A DNA stretch of 64,000 nt from Mycobacterium sp. ACS4331. Its GTDB lineage: Bacteria > Actinomycetota > Actinomycetes > Mycobacteriales > Mycobacteriaceae. The DNA is taken from contig NZ_LZHW01000096.1 in the NCBI RefSeq assembly GCF_001667265.1, forward strand, positions 1 to 64,000. Direction: 5' to 3'. A model generated the notes under the pieces. That model was not told where the DNA came from and made no database searches. It worked only from the letters and a program-made list of their open reading frames with translations. Made by a program: the position numbers and the translations under genes. Shown here in pieces: positions 63,801 through 64,000 of this stretch; position 1 is the first letter of the stretch, and each line of letters starts with the position of its first letter.

Positions 63801-64000
63801 GCGGTCGGCACGGGCTCTTCGGCGGCCAGCGCCCGCACCCAGCGCAGAGGCTCGAAGCCGATCGGACGGACCACGACCAGCTCGCGGGCGATGGGCTCGA
63901 GCAGCAGCTCGGCTTCGCCGGCGAGGGTGGCGAGCTCAGACTCGATACCCGCCGAGGACACCAGCTCCTCGAGCGTCTCCAGCCAGGCGCTGCCCTGTCC
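54899..64000 (-). CDS. fas: Type I fatty acid synthase, N-terminus beyond the window
   Basis: More than 3030 residues are visible and the frame is still open at base 64000 (GQGSAWLETLEEL just before the edge), so roughly the first 40-50 residues are missing. Single-chain actinobacterial FAS-I; approximate positions in bases: acyltransferase GHSQGVLAVE near 63680, FMN enoyl reductase AGMTPTTVD near 62850, dehydratase GDHNPIHTD near 60430, malonyl/palmitoyl transferase GHSVGEYTA near 59810, acyl carrier domain around 58650-58750 after an Ala/Pro/Glu linker, ketoreductase TGASKGSIA near 57740 with GAYGESKSA near 57245, ketosynthase Cys in GACATAAVS near 55950 and His in LTGHAKGG near 55370. It makes bimodal C16-18/C24-26 acyl-CoA, precursors of phospholipids and mycolic acids. 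All catalytic motifs look intact. Confidence 0.97.
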   Translation of the reverse strand, partial: GQGSAWLETLEELVSSAGIESELATLAGEAELLLEPIARELVVVRPIGFEPLRWVRALAAEEPVPTAKQLTSAAVSVPGVLLTQIGAVRALARQGLDLAATPPVAVAGHSQGVLAVEALKRQGTNGDVELLALAQLIGAAGTLVARRRGIAVLGDRPPMVSVTNADPERIYELLEEFSKDVRTVLPPVLSIRNGRRSVVITGTPEQLSRFELYCQQIAQKEEAERKNKIRGGAVFAPVFDPVQVEVGFHTPRLSDGVDIVGGWAEQVGIDVELAKAMTKAILIDQVDWVDEITALHDAGARWILDLGPGDILTRLTAPVIRGLGIGIVPAATRGGQRNLFTVGAVPEVAKPWSSYAPEVITLPDGSVKLSTKFTRLTGRSPILLAGMTPTTVDAKIVAAAANAGHWAELAGGGQVTEEIFAGRVEELTTLLEPGRSIQFNSLFLDPYLWKLQVGGKRLVQKARQSGAPIDGLIVTAGIPELEEAVELIGELNDVGISHVVFKPGTVEQIRSVIRIAAEVPTKPVIAHIEGGRAGGHHSWEDLDDLLLATYSELRGRSNITVCVGGGIGTPERAAEYLSGRWAQAYGFPLMPVDGILVGTAAMATLEATTSPAVKQMLVETKGTDSWVGAGKAQGGMASGRSQLGADIHEIDNTASRCGRLLDEVAGDADAVAQRRDEIIAAMANTAKPYFGDVAEMTYEQWLNRYIELAIGDGDSTADTKREDSPWLDVTWRDRFAEMLQRAEARLNAVDSGPIETLYGATEEGERLLEDPQAAISALLAAYPDAATVKLHPVDVPFFVQLCKTPGKPVNFVPVIDKDVRRWWRSDSLWQAHDARYSADQVCIIPGTQAVAGITRVDEPVGELLDRFEQAAIDDAVAAGAQPKPVISRLQNVTSPLALVLDAPDVLWAGRTATNPVHRIAAPSEWLVHENKSATNHATGARLEIVGEKVVLSLPLSGTWIEIPFTLPATTVDGGAPIVTTEDASTAMRSVLAIAAGVDGPDALPEVADGSTTATVEWDPERVADHTGVTATFGAPLAPTLTVVPDALVGRCWPAVFAAIGAAVTDDGFPVVEGLLSLVHLDHAAQLVTKLPTESAQLTVTATASAAYDTEVGRVVPVSVSVCDADGTLLATLEERFAIRGRTGTAELADPVRAGGAVSDNATDTPRRRRRDVTVTAPVDMRPFAVVSGDHNPIHTDRSAALLAGLESCIVHGMWLSAAAQHVVTATDGKPVPPARLLGWTARFLGMVLPGDEVDFRVDRVGVDLGGEVLEISARVGADLKMSATARLAAPKTVYAFPGQGIQSKGMGMEVRARSKAARKIWDRADKFTRETLGFSVLHVVRDNPTSLIASGVHYEHPEGVLYLTQFTQVAMATTAAAQVAEMREQGAFVEGAIACGHSVGEYTALACVSGVIELEGLLEAVFHRGSKMHDIVPRDERGRSNYRLAAIRPSQIDLDDDDVKDFVAEISERTGEFLQIVNYNLRGSQYAIAGTVRGLEALEEEVERRREISGGKRSFILVPGIDVPFHSSVLRVGVDDFRRSLERVLPRDRDPELVVGRYIPNLVPRPFTLDRDFIQEIRDLVPAEPLDEVLADYDTWRNERPVELCRKIVIELLAWQFASPVRWIETQDLLFIEEAAGGLGVERFVEIGVKNAPTVAGLATNTLKLPEFAHSTVEVLNAERDAAVLFATDTDPEPEEVEFDSAPAAPAAEAPAVEAAPAPAAAPAAPSGGPRPDDITLDAADATVALIALSAKMRLDQIEALDSIESITDGASSRRNQLLVDLGSELNLGAIDGAAEADLGALKGQVSKLARTYKPFGPVLSDAINDQLRTVFGPSGKRPAYIAERVSKAWELGPGWAKHVTVEVALGTREGSSVRGGSLGGLHEGALASAADVDKAIDAAVSAVGARKGIPVSLPSAGGAAGGVVDSAALGEFAEKVTGPDGVLASAARLVLGQLGLDAPVSAPETASDAELIDLVTAELGSDWPRLVAPAFDAKKAVVFDDRWASAREDLVKLWLADEGDIDADWPHLSERFEGAGHVVATQANWWQGKALAAGRNVHASLFGRIAAGAENPGKGRYSDEVAVVTGASKGSIAASVVGQLLDGGATVIATTSKLDDDRLAFYKELYRDNARFGATLWVVPANMASYSDIDKLVEWVGTEQIESLGPQSIHLKDAQTPTLLFPFAAPRVAGDLSEAGSRSEMEMKVLLWAVQRLIGGLSTIGAERDIASRLHVVLPGSPNRGMFGGDGAYGESKSALDALVNRWHAESSWAERVTLAHALIGWTKGTGLMGHNDAIVGAVEEAGVTTYTTAEMAAMLLDLCTVDSKVTAAVAPIKVDLTGGLGDIQLDMAELAAKAREEMLSESASDDEEQDAGTIAALPSPPRGYTPAPPPVWDEIDVDPADMVVIVGGAELGPYGSSRTRFEMEVDNELSAAGVLELAWTTGLIKWEDDPKPGWYDAATGELVPEAELVERYHDAVVERCGIREFVDDGAIDPDHASPLLVSVFLDKDFSFVVSSEADARAFVQFDPEHTVARPVPDSGDWEVIRKAGTEIRVPRKTKLSRTVGAQIPTGFDPTVWGISPDMASSIDRVALWNIVATVDAFLSSGFTPTELMRWVHPSMVASTQGTGMGGMTSMQTMYHGNLLGRSKPNDILQEVLPNVVAAHVMQSFVGGYGAMIHPVGACATAAVSVEEGADKIRLGKADLVVAGGFDDLTLEAIIGFGDMAATADTEMMRAKGISDSKFSRANDRRRLGFLEAQGGGTILLARGDLALKMGLPVLAVVGYAQSFADGVHTSIPAPGLGALGAGRGGKDSVLARSLAKLGVGADDIAVISKHDTSTLANDPNETELHERLADSMGRAPGNPLFVVSQKTLTGHAKGGAAVFQIMGLCQILRDGVIPPNRSLDCVDDELATSGHFVWVRDTLRLGDKLPLKAGLVTSLGFGHVSGLVALVHPEAFLASLDPAERESYLERSQERILAGQRRLASAIAGGKPMYEKPADRRFDHDSPEKKQEAAMLLDAGSRLGDGDVYIR

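Overview
The window is GC-rich chromosomal DNA from a mycobacterium, most likely a fast-growing Mycolicibacterium close to M. smegmatis. The main evidence is a single-chain type I fatty acid synthase with acpS beside it, a WS/DGAT acyltransferase, the mycolate reductase CmrA, an Ldt lipoprotein and an L180-class NAD-glutamate dehydrogenase. Gene order also follows, from memory, the M. tuberculosis segment Rv2470 (glbO) to Rv2524c (fas), with local insertions and losses. No IS element, CRISPR array or prophage gene was seen.

Layout: (1) 1-9.8 kb: end of a membrane sensor-domain protein, glbO, then on the minus strand ssbB, ettA, gdh, a hotdog thioesterase and a conserved unknown. (2) 9.9-20.6 kb: an allophanate-hydrolase-type amidase, a CopD-CtaG fusion, the translationally coupled lipid operon WS/DGAT - HAD/PlsC - plsB2, and lipQ. 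(3) 20.8-21.8 kb: tRNA-Arg(TCT) followed by a small islet carrying a RelBE-type toxin-antitoxin pair; an 18-bp copy of the tRNA T-arm closes it. (4) 21.8-25.5 kb: MFS exporter, TspO-like membrane protein, Ddn-like F420 protein and an EchA14-like protein. (5) 25.5-35.7 kb: a branched-chain amino acid (mainly leucine) catabolic cluster, accD1-accA1-fadE19-maoC-citE-bkdA-bkdB-bkdC, with a divergent TetR repressor (BkaR-like) and a large palindromic operator between them. (6) 35.7-43.6 kb: two tiny membrane proteins behind a SigF-like promoter, an S9 peptidase, an MmpS-like protein, an MFS protein, cmrA, a HerA-like ATPase and orn. (7) 43.6-52.2 kb: tRNA-His, a LAL-type LuxR regulator, a Cys-containing secreted protein, a coiled-coil/CsbD pair, an Ldt lipoprotein, tRNA-Lys and an MFS exporter. 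(8) 52.2-64.0 kb: a DUF3618-type protein, bcp, an M20 peptidase, acpS and fas, which runs off the right edge.

Functionally, three lipid modules are present: acyl-chain synthesis by FAS-I activated by AcpS, esterification to glycerol phosphate by PlsB2 and HAD-PlsC with a wax ester/triacylglycerol synthase, and mycolate maturation by CmrA. The leucine pathway reads almost completely from branched 2-oxoacid to acetoacetate. The scoA-scoB-fadD35 genes that I recall between accD1 and the TetR gene in M. tuberculosis are absent.

The strongest non-routine signals are the tRNA-embedded toxin-antitoxin islet with its repeats and operator, the 16-bp-arm operator of the leucine cluster, the SigF-like promoter before two tiny membrane proteins, the loss of both crotonase catalytic glutamates in the EchA14-like protein, and a 14-bp palindrome just upstream of gdh.
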